The notes under the pieces were generated by a model. That model saw only the letters and a program-made list of their open reading frames with translations, did no database searches and had not been told where the DNA came from. Shown piece by piece: positions 40,282-50,542 of a stretch of 64,000 nucleotides of DNA. The DNA comes from Bordetella sp. FB-8 (GTDB taxonomy: Bacteria > Pseudomonadota > Gammaproteobacteria > Burkholderiales > Burkholderiaceae_B), in NCBI RefSeq assembly GCF_000382185.1, contig NZ_KB907784.1, positions 1,451,633 through 1,515,632 of the forward strand, written 5' to 3'. Position 1 is the stretch's first letter. Every line of letters begins with the position of its first letter. The position numbers were made by a program, and so were the translations under genes.

Positions 40282-40285
<4 letters not shown>
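39080..40285 (-). CDS. Metal-dependent amidohydrolase of the peptide-transport operon
   Basis: This 401-residue amidohydrolase-superfamily enzyme has metal ligands GLGDCHVHLV (HxH, about 67-75), a lysine/His region, and ALGTDAGTPYN with the catalytic Asp. Such proteins are often called imidazolonepropionase- or prolidase-like (Xaa-Pro dipeptidase/aryldialkylphosphatase group). Its start overlaps the stop of the ABC ATPase gene (ATGA), so it belongs to the transport operon and probably hydrolyses the imported peptide or amide. The upstream in-frame extension to 40441 lies inside the ATPase gene and is rejected. Confidence 0.85.
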
Positions 40286-42018
<1,733 letters not shown>

Positions 42019-42031
42019 GGCGGTGTCTTCC

Positions 42032-42958
42032 TCAACGCAGTTTGGGGTTGAGGGCGTCGCGCAGCCAGTCGCCCAGCAGGTTGACCGCCAGGACCAGGAT
42101 GACGAGTGCCACGCCGGGGAAGATCGAGATCCACCATTCGCCTGAGAACAGGTAGCTGTCGCCGATGCGGATCAAGGTGCCCAGCGAGGGCGTGGTGGGC
42201 GGAATGCCCACCCCCAGGAAGGACAGCGTGGCTTCGGTGATGATGGCCACCGCCAGGTGGATGGTGGCGATCACCAGTACCGGACCGGTCACGTTGGGCA
42301 GGATGTGGCGGCGCAGGATGGTGAGCGGGCCGATGCCGATCAGCTTGGCCGCCTGCACGTACTCCTTGTTGCGCTCGACCATGGTCGAGCCGCGCACCGT
42401 GCGCGCATATTGCACCCAGCCCGAGATGCCGATGGAGAAGATCAGCACATACAGCGACATGGATTCCTGCATGTCGCGCGGCAGGATGCCGCGCGCCACG
42501 CCGTCGACCAGCAGCGCGATCAGGATGGCCGGGAAAGAAAGCTGCACGTCGGCCACGCGCATGATGAAGCTGTCCAGGCGTCCGCCGACGTAGCCGCTGA
42601 TCAGGCCCAGGGCCACGCCCAGCACCATGGAGAACAGCACCGAGGCGCCGCCCACGATCAGCGACACGCGCGAACCGTAGAAAATGGCCGAGAGGATGTC
42701 GCGGCCCTGGTCGTCCGTGCCCAGCAGGAAGTCGCGGCTGCCGCCGTCGCTCCAGGCGGGCGGCGTGTTGGCGTCCATGATGTTGAGCGAGGCCAGGTCG
42801 AACGGGTTATGCGGCGATACGATGGGCGCGAAGATCGCGGCCAGGACGATGACCAGCGTGATCGCGGCTGCGATCACGGCGGCGGGTGTGCGCCAGAAGC
42901 TGTACCAGACGTCGCTGTCGGCCAGCTTGGCGAAGAAACTCTTGATGCGGGAAGTCAT
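42032..42958 (-). CDS. Peptide ABC transporter permease (DppC/GsiD type)
   Basis: This 308-residue inner-membrane permease has a cytoplasmic start, a first helix (AAVIAAAITLVIVLAAIFAPIV), the N-terminal OppC block LLGTDDQGRDILSAIFYGSR, and an EAA loop EYVQAAKLIGIGPLTILRRHILPN for contact with the ATPase. It pairs with the next permease gene upstream (15 nt gap). Confidence 0.93.
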   Translation of the reverse strand: MTSRIKSFFAKLADSDVWYSFWRTPAAVIAAAITLVIVLAAIFAPIVSPHNPFDLASLNIMDANTPPAWSDGGSRDFLLGTDDQGRDILSAIFYGSRVSLIVGGASVLFSMVLGVALGLISGYVGGRLDSFIMRVADVQLSFPAILIALLVDGVARGILPRDMQESMSLYVLIFSIGISGWVQYARTVRGSTMVERNKEYVQAAKLIGIGPLTILRRHILPNVTGPVLVIATIHLAVAIITEATLSFLGVGIPPTTPSLGTLIRIGDSYLFSGEWWISIFPGVALVILVLAVNLLGDWLRDALNPKLR

Positions 42959-42973
42959 TGCGCGTCCTTGTTG

Positions 42974-43948
42974 TTACTTGCTTTGCACGCGCAGTCGAGG
43001 ATCGACGGCAAAGTACAGCAGGTCGACGATGAGGTTGATAACCACGAAGATGAAGGCCACCAGGACCAGGTAGGCCGACATGATGGGAATGTCGACGTTG
43101 CCGATGGCCTGGATGAACAGCAGGCCCACGCCGGGCCACTGGAATACGGTCTCCGTGATGATCGAGAAGGCAATGACGCCGCCCAGCTGCAGGCCGGTGA
43201 TGGTGATGACCGGCACCAGGGTGTTCTTCAGGGCATGGCGCAGGTTGATCAGCCGTTCGGGCAGGCCGCGCGCACGGGCGAACTTGATGAAGTCGGTGCG
43301 CATCACTTCGAGCATCTCGGCGCGCACCAGCCGCATGATGAGCGTGAGCTGAAAGAGCGCCAGCGTGATGGACGGCATGATCAGGGCCTTCAGGCCCGAC
43401 ACGGTGAGCAGCCCCGTGGTCCAGTTGCCAAAGAGGGTGACCACGTCGCCGCGGCCGAAGGTGGGCAGCCAGCGCAATTCGACCCCGAAGAACAGAATGA
43501 GCAGCATGCCGACCAGGAAGGTCGGCAGCGAAATGCCCAGCAGCGAGACGCCCATGATCGTCTGAGACACGATGCCGCGGCGCCTGAGCGCCGTATAGAT
43601 GCCCATGGGGATGCCCAGCACCAGCGCCAGAATGGCGGAAACCATGGACAGCTCGAACGTGGCGGGAAAGCGCTCGGCCAGGAGCTGGCTGACGGGCCGG
43701 CGTTCGCGGTACGAGACACCGAAATCGCCCCGGGCGGCATGTTCGACGAAATGGGCGAACTGCACGACGAACGGATCGTTCAGGCCCAGCTCGGCGCGCA
43801 GCTTTGCGCGATCCTGCTCGGAAGTGTCCTGGCCCACCATGCCGGAGATCGGGTCGCCGACATAGCGGAACATTGAAAAGGCGATCAGCGAGACCACCAA
43901 CATGACCAGGAGCGACTGCAAAAGTCGTCGCACGATAAAGGAAAGCAT
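42974..43948 (-). CDS. Peptide ABC transporter permease (DppB/GsiC type)
   Basis: This 324-residue permease starts MLSFIVRRLLQSLLVMLVVSLIAFSMFR as DppB/OppB proteins do. About six helices follow, and an EAA loop DFIKFARARGLPERLINLRHALKN. It is the first permease gene after the binding protein; a strong hairpin separates it from that gene, so its expression is probably lower than that of the receptor. Confidence 0.93.
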   Translation of the reverse strand: MLSFIVRRLLQSLLVMLVVSLIAFSMFRYVGDPISGMVGQDTSEQDRAKLRAELGLNDPFVVQFAHFVEHAARGDFGVSYRERRPVSQLLAERFPATFELSMVSAILALVLGIPMGIYTALRRRGIVSQTIMGVSLLGISLPTFLVGMLLILFFGVELRWLPTFGRGDVVTLFGNWTTGLLTVSGLKALIMPSITLALFQLTLIMRLVRAEMLEVMRTDFIKFARARGLPERLINLRHALKNTLVPVITITGLQLGGVIAFSIITETVFQWPGVGLLFIQAIGNVDIPIMSAYLVLVAFIFVVINLIVDLLYFAVDPRLRVQSK

Positions 43949-44030
43949 GTGCGGAATACCTTAGAGATGCCTTGCGGCGCGCCTTCGGCTTGACAGCCCC
44001 GGGGGGGCATGCCTGATGGCGGTTCGGCGG

Positions 44031-44064
44031 CAAAAACATGGGGCGGCCCCAGGCCGCCCCATGT
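44031..44064 (-). terminator. Intra-operon hairpin between binding protein and permease genes
   Basis: ACATGGGGCGGCC and GGCCGCCCCATGT form a perfect 13-bp stem with a 3-nt loop (44036-44064). On the minus strand a run of five T residues follows. Such partial terminators after the binding-protein gene keep receptor mRNA in excess over permease mRNA and protect its 3' end. Confidence 0.88.
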
Positions 44065-44075
44065 GCGCCGGGTGA

Positions 44076-45686
44076 TTACGGCATCACGACGCTGCGCAGG
44101 TCGAGCACGTCGTCGGGACGCTGGTCAACCTTGATCGAGCTCTTCACGCCCCAGGACAGCGGTTGCTGGTGCAGCGTCATGTAGGCGTAGTCGTCGTGGA
44201 CCATCATGAAGGCCTTCTTGATCAGCGCGTTGCGCTTGGTCTGGTCGGTCTCGGCGGCGATCTGCGATTCCAGCGCATCCACCTTCTTGTTGCAGTAGTG
44301 GCCGAAGTTGAACTGGCCGTAACCCGTCTTGTCCGGGCAGTGGACCAGATTGATCAGCACGTTGTCGGCGTCGACCGAGCTGGGCGACCAGCCGAGCAGG
44401 TACATGCTGGTCATGTTGCCGCCCTGCGGCAGCACCTTGGCGAAGTACTTGGACTTGGTCTGGGCGAGCAGATCGATCTTGATGCCGACCTTGGCCAGCA
44501 TGCCGGCCACGGCCTGGCAGATCTTTTCGTCGTTGACGTAGCGGTCGTTCGGGCAGTCCAGCGTCACTTCGAAGCCGTTGGGATAGCCGGCTTCGGCCAG
44601 CAGCTTCTTGGCCTTGGCGGGATCAGGCTTGTACGGCGCGCCGAAGGACGGGTCGTAGCCGTTGATCGAGGTGGCGATCAGCGTGCCCAGGGGGTGGGCC
44701 GCGCCGCGCATGATCTTCTGGTTGATGGCGTTGGTGTCCACCGCCAGGATGAAGGCCTCGCGCACGCGCTTGTCCTTGAAGGGGTTCTTGCCCTTCACGT
44801 TCGAGTACAGCAGTTCGGGGCGGAACTGGTCGAAACCGATGAAGATGGCGCGGTCCTCGGGGCGGTTCAGGATCCTGATGCCCTTGGTGTTCTTCAGGCG
44901 GTCCCAGTCTTGTACGGGAACCGGCTGAACGATGTCCATGTCACCCGACAGCAGGGCCGCCACGCGGGTCGATTCCTGCGTGATCGGCTGGAACACCACC
45001 TCGTCGACGTTGGTCTTGATGTTCTTGTTCCAGTAGCCGGGGAAACGCTTGAGCACGGTCTTGACGCCAGGCTCGCGATCGACCATCACGAAGGGGCCGG
45101 TGCCGTCTTCATGCATGTTGGCATAGTTGCCCGCGCCGTTCTTGACGTCGGTGGCCTGGGTGGTGTTGTTCTTCTCGGCCCAGGACTTGCTCATCATGTA
45201 GAGGAAAGTCCAGTCGCGCGGCAGGATGGGGTGGGGCGAGGCGGTATCGATCTCGACCGTGTAGTCGTCGATCTTCTTGACGTCCGAAGCCTCGGCGCCG
45301 TAGCCCTTCATGTCCGAGCCGGGCGTCAGGCTGCGCTTCCAGGAGAAGATCACGTCGTCGGCGGTGAAGGGCGAACCGTCGTGGAACTTCACGCCTTTGC
45401 GCAGGTGGATGATCCACTTGTTGGGCTCAGGGTTTTCCCAGCTGGTGGCCAGTTGGGGCACCAGCTTGAGATCCTTGTCGTAGCCGAACAGGGACTCGTA
45501 CATATTGCCCTGAAAGCCCAGGGTGAAGGATTCGTTCAACGACATCGGGTCCATGGACTGCACGTCGCCTTGATAGGCCCAGTGCAGGATATGCTCCTTG
45601 GCGGCGGCCTGGGCCGAGGCCGCATAGGCCGAGGTGGCCAAGGCCAGGGTCATGGCCGAGAGTTTCAATGTCGATCGAATGCGCAT
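44076..45686 (-). CDS. Peptide ABC transporter substrate-binding protein (family 5)
   Basis: This 536-residue periplasmic receptor of the DppA/GsiB/NikA family has a signal peptide (MRIRSTLKLSAMTLALATSAYAASAQAA, cleavage near residue 28). The mature part shows SLNESFTLGFQGNMYESLFGYD, LRKGVKFHDGSPFTADDV (family-5 signature), and QDWDRL. It is the first gene of the operon. Substrate is unknown; the linked amidohydrolase points to a peptide or amide. The stretch 45687-45770 before it contains no gene. Confidence 0.92.
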   Translation of the reverse strand: MRIRSTLKLSAMTLALATSAYAASAQAAAKEHILHWAYQGDVQSMDPMSLNESFTLGFQGNMYESLFGYDKDLKLVPQLATSWENPEPNKWIIHLRKGVKFHDGSPFTADDVIFSWKRSLTPGSDMKGYGAEASDVKKIDDYTVEIDTASPHPILPRDWTFLYMMSKSWAEKNNTTQATDVKNGAGNYANMHEDGTGPFVMVDREPGVKTVLKRFPGYWNKNIKTNVDEVVFQPITQESTRVAALLSGDMDIVQPVPVQDWDRLKNTKGIRILNRPEDRAIFIGFDQFRPELLYSNVKGKNPFKDKRVREAFILAVDTNAINQKIMRGAAHPLGTLIATSINGYDPSFGAPYKPDPAKAKKLLAEAGYPNGFEVTLDCPNDRYVNDEKICQAVAGMLAKVGIKIDLLAQTKSKYFAKVLPQGGNMTSMYLLGWSPSSVDADNVLINLVHCPDKTGYGQFNFGHYCNKKVDALESQIAAETDQTKRNALIKKAFMMVHDDYAYMTLHQQPLSWGVKSSIKVDQRPDDVLDLRSVVMP

Positions 45687-45770
45687 GGCGTTCGTGCTCC
45701 GTGATGGCGGATAGGGATAAAAAAGGCGTAGCAGTTGCTACGCCGCAGTGTGTCGCAAATCTTATAGAGC

Positions 45771-47255
45771 CTATCGTTTAGGCGTCAATTGTTTGGCATT
45801 GGGGTTAGTACTGGGTGAGGCGATTTGCAACGCATTCTCCGACCAGCCTCCTCCCAGGTTTCCAATCAGCGTAACCGTTGTAAGACGCCGCTGCTGCTCG
45901 ACGCTGAGCAGCGATTGCTGATTGTTCAATTGGGTCGTCTGCGCCACAGCGACGGTAGTGTAGTCCACCGTCCCCGCGCGGTATTCGTTCAGGGCGATCT
46001 GCGTGCCCTGGGTCGAATCGGACACCGCGCGGTTCAGGATCTGTGCCTGCTGCGCCAGAATGCGCAGCCCGGACAGATTGTCCTCGACGCCCTGGAACGC
46101 GCTGAGCACTACGCCGCGGTAGTTCGCCACCGAGGCATCGTAGGCGGCGCGTGCGGCGTCCACCGTGGCGCTGCGCGTGCCGCCATCGAACAGCGTCATG
46201 CTCGCGCTGGCGCCGAGCGACCATACGCGGCTGGCCGCGTGCAGCAGGCCCGCGAGCGGGGATTGGGCGAAACCGTCCAGGGCAGACAGTGAAATTTCAG
46301 GATAGTACGCAGCCACCGCCACGCCGATGGCGGCATTCTGCGCCGCCATCTGGCGCTCGGCCACCGCGATGTCCGGGCGCCGCTGCAATAGCGTCGATGG
46401 CACGCCCACGGGAACCCGAGGCAGATCGGGCAGCCTGGGATCGTGCGGGATGTCCAGATCCTCCGGGTTCTTGCCGACCAGCACCGCGATCGCATGCGCG
46501 TATTGGGCGCGCGCCACGCCGAGCGCGATCAGGCTCGATTGCGCGCTCTCGAGCTGCACGCGCGCGGTCATCAGGTCGGAGGGCGCCGTCGTGCCGGCGC
46601 GGTTTTGATTCTCGACCACACGCAACGCTTCCCGGTCCGCCGCGACGGTTTGCCGCAGCAGGTCGATGTTGGCGTCGGTCGTGCGCAGTTCGATGACCGC
46701 GGTGGCCAGGGCGGTCTGCTCGGAAAGCGTGGCATTGGCCAGAAGAGCCTGGTCCGCCTGCGCCGTGGCCGTGTTTTCTTCGATCGAGCGCCGCACCTTG
46801 CCCCACAGGTCGATGGCCCAGCTTGCGCTGCCTTCGAGCGTGCCCGAATTGAATACGCCCGAGGCGGTGGAGCTGCGCTGCCGCGTGGCCGAGCCTGTCA
46901 GGCCCAGCGTTGGGAACAGCGCGCCGCGCGCGACTTTCACCTCGGCCAGCGCCTGCTGGTAGTTGGCGTAGCTCTGGCGCACCGTCTGGTTGGAGACCTG
47001 CACCTGCGGTTCGAGTTCGTCCAGCAGCCGGTCATGGAAGGCCAGCCACCATTGTCCCTTGGGTGCCTGCGCGGCATCAGGGTCGGCCTGTTTCCAGCCG
47101 GGCAGTTCCTTGTAGGCGGCCGGAACGGGAATCTCGGGCCGCCTGTAATCAGGGCCGACGGCGCAGGCGCAAAGCTGCGCGCACGCCACCAAGGCAATGG
47201 CGCCGCGTATGGCGCGTCCCGTTGCGATCGTTGCGTAGGGCATTGTGTTCATCAT
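45771..47255 (-). CDS. Outer-membrane efflux lipoprotein (NodT/OprM family)
   Basis: This 494-residue TolC-like channel protein has a lipoprotein signal: VACAQLCACAVGPDYRRPE, with lipidation at the Cys before AVGPDY. Two efflux repeats with long helices (LAEVKVARGALFPTLGL and later AAYDASVANYRGVVLSAFQGVEDNL) build the alpha-barrel. Its start overlaps the stop of the MdtC-type gene (ATGA). It is therefore the dedicated exit duct of this RND system, as OpmB is for MuxABC. Confidence 0.92.
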   Translation of the reverse strand: MMNTMPYATIATGRAIRGAIALVACAQLCACAVGPDYRRPEIPVPAAYKELPGWKQADPDAAQAPKGQWWLAFHDRLLDELEPQVQVSNQTVRQSYANYQQALAEVKVARGALFPTLGLTGSATRQRSSTASGVFNSGTLEGSASWAIDLWGKVRRSIEENTATAQADQALLANATLSEQTALATAVIELRTTDANIDLLRQTVAADREALRVVENQNRAGTTAPSDLMTARVQLESAQSSLIALGVARAQYAHAIAVLVGKNPEDLDIPHDPRLPDLPRVPVGVPSTLLQRRPDIAVAERQMAAQNAAIGVAVAAYYPEISLSALDGFAQSPLAGLLHAASRVWSLGASASMTLFDGGTRSATVDAARAAYDASVANYRGVVLSAFQGVEDNLSGLRILAQQAQILNRAVSDSTQGTQIALNEYRAGTVDYTTVAVAQTTQLNNQQSLLSVEQQRRLTTVTLIGNLGGGWSENALQIASPSTNPNAKQLTPKR

Positions 47256-50200
47256 GCTTTCGTGTTCAGGTGCCGGTGCCAGGGCAGGCGTGCGGACCAG
47301 GCTGCGAGCCGGGCGCGCAGGCGATCCAGGTAAAGATAGATCACCGGCGTGGTGTAGAGCGTGAAGACCTGGCTCAGGAGCAGGCCGCCCATGACCGTGA
47401 TCCCCAGCGGCTGGCGCAGCGATGCGCCCTGGCCCAGGCCCACGGCCAGAGGAACGGCGCCAAGCACGGCTGCCGCGGTGGTCATCATGATCGGGCGCAG
47501 GCGCAGCACGGCCGCCTGGTGGATGGCCGTGCGCGCGTCCAGTCCTTCCTTGCGCTGCTTCTGGATCGCCACATCGACCATCATGATGCCGTTCTTCTTG
47601 ACGATGCCGATGAGCAGGATCATGCCGATCAGCGCGATCACCGAGAACGGCGTGCCGAACACCAGGAGCGCCAGGGTTGCGCCGATGCCAGCCGAGGGCA
47701 GCGTGGAGAGAATCGTCAGCGGGTGGACGGTGTTTTCGTACAGGATGCCTAGCACCAGGTAGACCACGCCGATCGCCGCGGCGATCAGAAGCGGAATGGT
47801 TCCCATCGATTGCGCGAACGACTGCGCCGCGCCGGCGAACGCGCCGTGCAGAGAAGTGGGCGCGCGGATGTCGCGCAATGCCTGTTCGATCGTCTGGCTG
47901 GCCGCGCTCAGCGATCCGCCGGGCGGCAGATTGAAGGAAATCGTGCCCGCCACAAGGCCGCCCTGGTGGTTGACCTGCGTTGCCGTGTGGCGGGTGCTCC
48001 AGCTCGACATCGCCGACAGCGGCACCATGGTCTCGGCCGCGGTGCTGTCGGCGCTGCCGCTGGACGCGCTGCCCTTGCTGTTGGAAATGCTGTTGGTCGC
48101 GGAATTGGCCGCGGCATCGGAATTTCTCGTGCTGGTGCCGGCCGTCGCGGCGGCCTTGGCCGCGGTGGGCACCAGTGTGCTCGACATCTGCGTTTGCGCG
48201 CTTCCGTTGACATTGCCCGCCGCGGTGCTGAGAAAAATGCGGTCCATCATCTGTGGGTACTGCCAGTATTTCGGCGCGACTTCCATTACGACGAAATACT
48301 GGTTCAGGGCGTTATAGATCGTCGAGACCGCACGCTGGCCAAAGGCGTCGTACAGCACGTTGTCGATCTGGTTGGGCCTAAAGCCATAGCGTGCCGCCAG
48401 GGCGCGATCGATGTTCAGGTAAACCTCAAGCCCGTGTTGTTGCAGATCGGAGTTCACATCGGTCAGCTTGTCCGGATGCTTATTGAGCTCGTCGACCAAT
48501 TTGGGCGTCCATTTGAAAATGGTATCCGGGTCGTCGGCCGTAAGCGTGTATTGGTACTCGGCCGCCGATTCGCGGCCGCCAATGCGCAGGTCCTGCTGGG
48601 CCTGCAGGAACAGGCGCGCGCCAGACACCTGCCCAAGTTTGGGCCGCAGCCGGTTGACCACCTGCTGGGCCGAAGCGCGGCGTTCCGACAGCGGTTTGAG
48701 TTGGATGAAGACGATTGCTGAGTTGAGCGCCCGCCCGCCGGTAAAGCCCGCGACGGAGGCCACGGCGGGGTCTTCCTGGACGACGTGCTGCAGCTGCGCG
48801 AGCTTTTTCTGCATCGCCGTAAACGAGATGCTCTGGTCCGCGATGATGTGGCCGATCAGAAGGCCCGTGTCCTGCTCCGGAAAGAAGGTGGCCGGCAGCA
48901 GCCGGATCAGGAACAGGTTGCCGACCACCAGGGCGATCAGCACCAGGATCACCGCCCGGGAGTGGTTCAGCGCGAGAGCGAGCGAGCGGTCGTAGGCGTT
49001 TTTGAAGCGCTCGAACAGGGATTCGACCCAGCGTGCCCAGCGCGCCGGCGGCTTGTCTTCGCGCCCGCGGCGCAGCACATAGGCGCACATGGCCGGCGTG
49101 ACAGTGAGGGAGACGACGAGCGAGATCAGGATCGAGATCGACAGCGTGACGGCGAACTCGTGGAAAAGCATGCCCAGCACGCCCGGCATCAGCAAAATGG
49201 GCAGGAACACGGCGATGAGCGACAGGCTCATCGAGATCACGGTGAAGCTGACTTCCGCGCTGCCCTTGAGCGCTGCCTCGAAGGGACTTACGCCTTCTTC
49301 GATGTGGCGCACCACGTTCTCCAGCACGACCACGGCATCGTCGACCACGAAGCCCGTGCCGATGGTCAATGCCATCAGCGACAGGTTGTCCAGGCTGTAG
49401 CCCAGCAGATACATGGGGCCGAAAGTGCCGATGATCGAAATCGGCAACGCCACCGCCGGTATCAGCACCGCGCGCGGCGACTGCAGAAAGACAAACACCA
49501 CGCCGATCACCAGCAGCACTGCGATGAAGAGGGTGCGCTCGGTTTCGTCGACCGACGCGTTGACCGATTCCGAGCGGTCCATCGCCACGCCTACGTGGAT
49601 GTCGCTGGGCAGCAGAGCCTCGATGGACGGCAGTACGCCGCGGATCTGCTTGACCGTGTTGACGATGTTGCCGCCGGGCAGCGGATAGACGATGACCAAC
49701 ACGGCAGGCTTGCCGTTGTAAAGGGCGGCGTTGCGGATGTTCTCGTTCGAATCGATCACCTTGGCCACGTCCGACAGCTTGACCGCCGCGCCGTTGCGGT
49801 AGGCGATCACGAGGTCACGGTAGGGCGCGGCCTTGTTGATCTGGTCGTTGGAGAGCACTTCGTAGCGCTGATCGCCCACGTCCAGGTGGCCTTTGGCGCT
49901 GTTGGCATTGGCCGCGCTGATCGCCGCGCGCACGTCCTCCAGGCCGATGCCGTAGTGGTTGAGCTGGTTGGGTTCCAATTCGACCCGCACGCTGGGCAAT
50001 GCGCTGCCGCCCAGCGTGATCTGACCCACGCCGTCGATGGCCGAGAGCTGCTGCTGGATGACGGAGTCGGCCGAATCGTAGAGCTGTGCCTTGGTCAGGG
50101 TGTCCGAGGTCAGCGCGAGCACCATGATGGGCGAATCGGCCGGGTTGTATTCGCGATAGGTCGGGTTGCTGCGCAGCGTGCTGGGCAGGTCGGCGCGCGC

Positions 50201-50542
50201 CGCCTGGATCGCAGCCTGAACATCGCGCGCGGCGCCATTGATGTCGCGGGTCAGGTCGAACTGGACGATGATCATCGACGAACCGACGTAGCTGGTCGAG
50301 GTCATCTCGTTCACGCCGGCAATGGCAGCTAGGCGCCGCTCCAGCGGCTCGGCCACCGTCGAGGCCATGGTGCTGGGGCTCGCGCCCGCCATGCTGGCCT
50401 GCACCACCACGACCGGGAAGGTGATGTCGGGCAGGGGCGCGACCGGCAGCTTGAAGAACGCAAGCAGGCCGGAGAGCATGATGGCGATGGCCAGCAGCGT
50501 GGTCGCCACCGGCCGGCGGATGAAGACCCCTGTGATGCTCAT
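47252..50542 (-). CDS. mdtC: RND efflux pump permease, MdtC/MuxC type, with low-complexity insertion
   Basis: This 1096-residue HAE-1 proton-driven exporter starts ITGVFIRRPVATTLLAIAI and has the charged helix-4 segment TGFVVDDAVVVLENVVRH. Its C-terminus ends TPVIYLYLDRLR. It pairs with the MdtB-type subunit in a heterotrimer. About residues 775-836 are an extra Ser/Ala/Thr/Asn-rich segment (STAAETM border, DNA 48035-48218) placed where relatives have a short turn before VPLSAM. Without it the length would match MdtC (about 1030). Start and stop codons overlap those of the neighbours (ATGA). Confidence 0.94.
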   Translation of the reverse strand: MSITGVFIRRPVATTLLAIAIMLSGLLAFFKLPVAPLPDITFPVVVVQASMAGASPSTMASTVAEPLERRLAAIAGVNEMTSTSYVGSSMIIVQFDLTRDINGAARDVQAAIQAARADLPSTLRSNPTYREYNPADSPIMVLALTSDTLTKAQLYDSADSVIQQQLSAIDGVGQITLGGSALPSVRVELEPNQLNHYGIGLEDVRAAISAANANSAKGHLDVGDQRYEVLSNDQINKAAPYRDLVIAYRNGAAVKLSDVAKVIDSNENIRNAALYNGKPAVLVIVYPLPGGNIVNTVKQIRGVLPSIEALLPSDIHVGVAMDRSESVNASVDETERTLFIAVLLVIGVVFVFLQSPRAVLIPAVALPISIIGTFGPMYLLGYSLDNLSLMALTIGTGFVVDDAVVVLENVVRHIEEGVSPFEAALKGSAEVSFTVISMSLSLIAVFLPILLMPGVLGMLFHEFAVTLSISILISLVVSLTVTPAMCAYVLRRGREDKPPARWARWVESLFERFKNAYDRSLALALNHSRAVILVLIALVVGNLFLIRLLPATFFPEQDTGLLIGHIIADQSISFTAMQKKLAQLQHVVQEDPAVASVAGFTGGRALNSAIVFIQLKPLSERRASAQQVVNRLRPKLGQVSGARLFLQAQQDLRIGGRESAAEYQYTLTADDPDTIFKWTPKLVDELNKHPDKLTDVNSDLQQHGLEVYLNIDRALAARYGFRPNQIDNVLYDAFGQRAVSTIYNALNQYFVVMEVAPKYWQYPQMMDRIFLSTAAGNVNGSAQTQMSSTLVPTAAKAAATAGTSTRNSDAAANSATNSISNSKGSASSGSADSTAAETMVPLSAMSSWSTRHTATQVNHQGGLVAGTISFNLPPGGSLSAASQTIEQALRDIRAPTSLHGAFAGAAQSFAQSMGTIPLLIAAAIGVVYLVLGILYENTVHPLTILSTLPSAGIGATLALLVFGTPFSVIALIGMILLIGIVKKNGIMMVDVAIQKQRKEGLDARTAIHQAAVLRLRPIMMTTAAAVLGAVPLAVGLGQGASLRQPLGITVMGGLLLSQVFTLYTTPVIYLYLDRLRARLAAWSARLPWHRHLNTKA

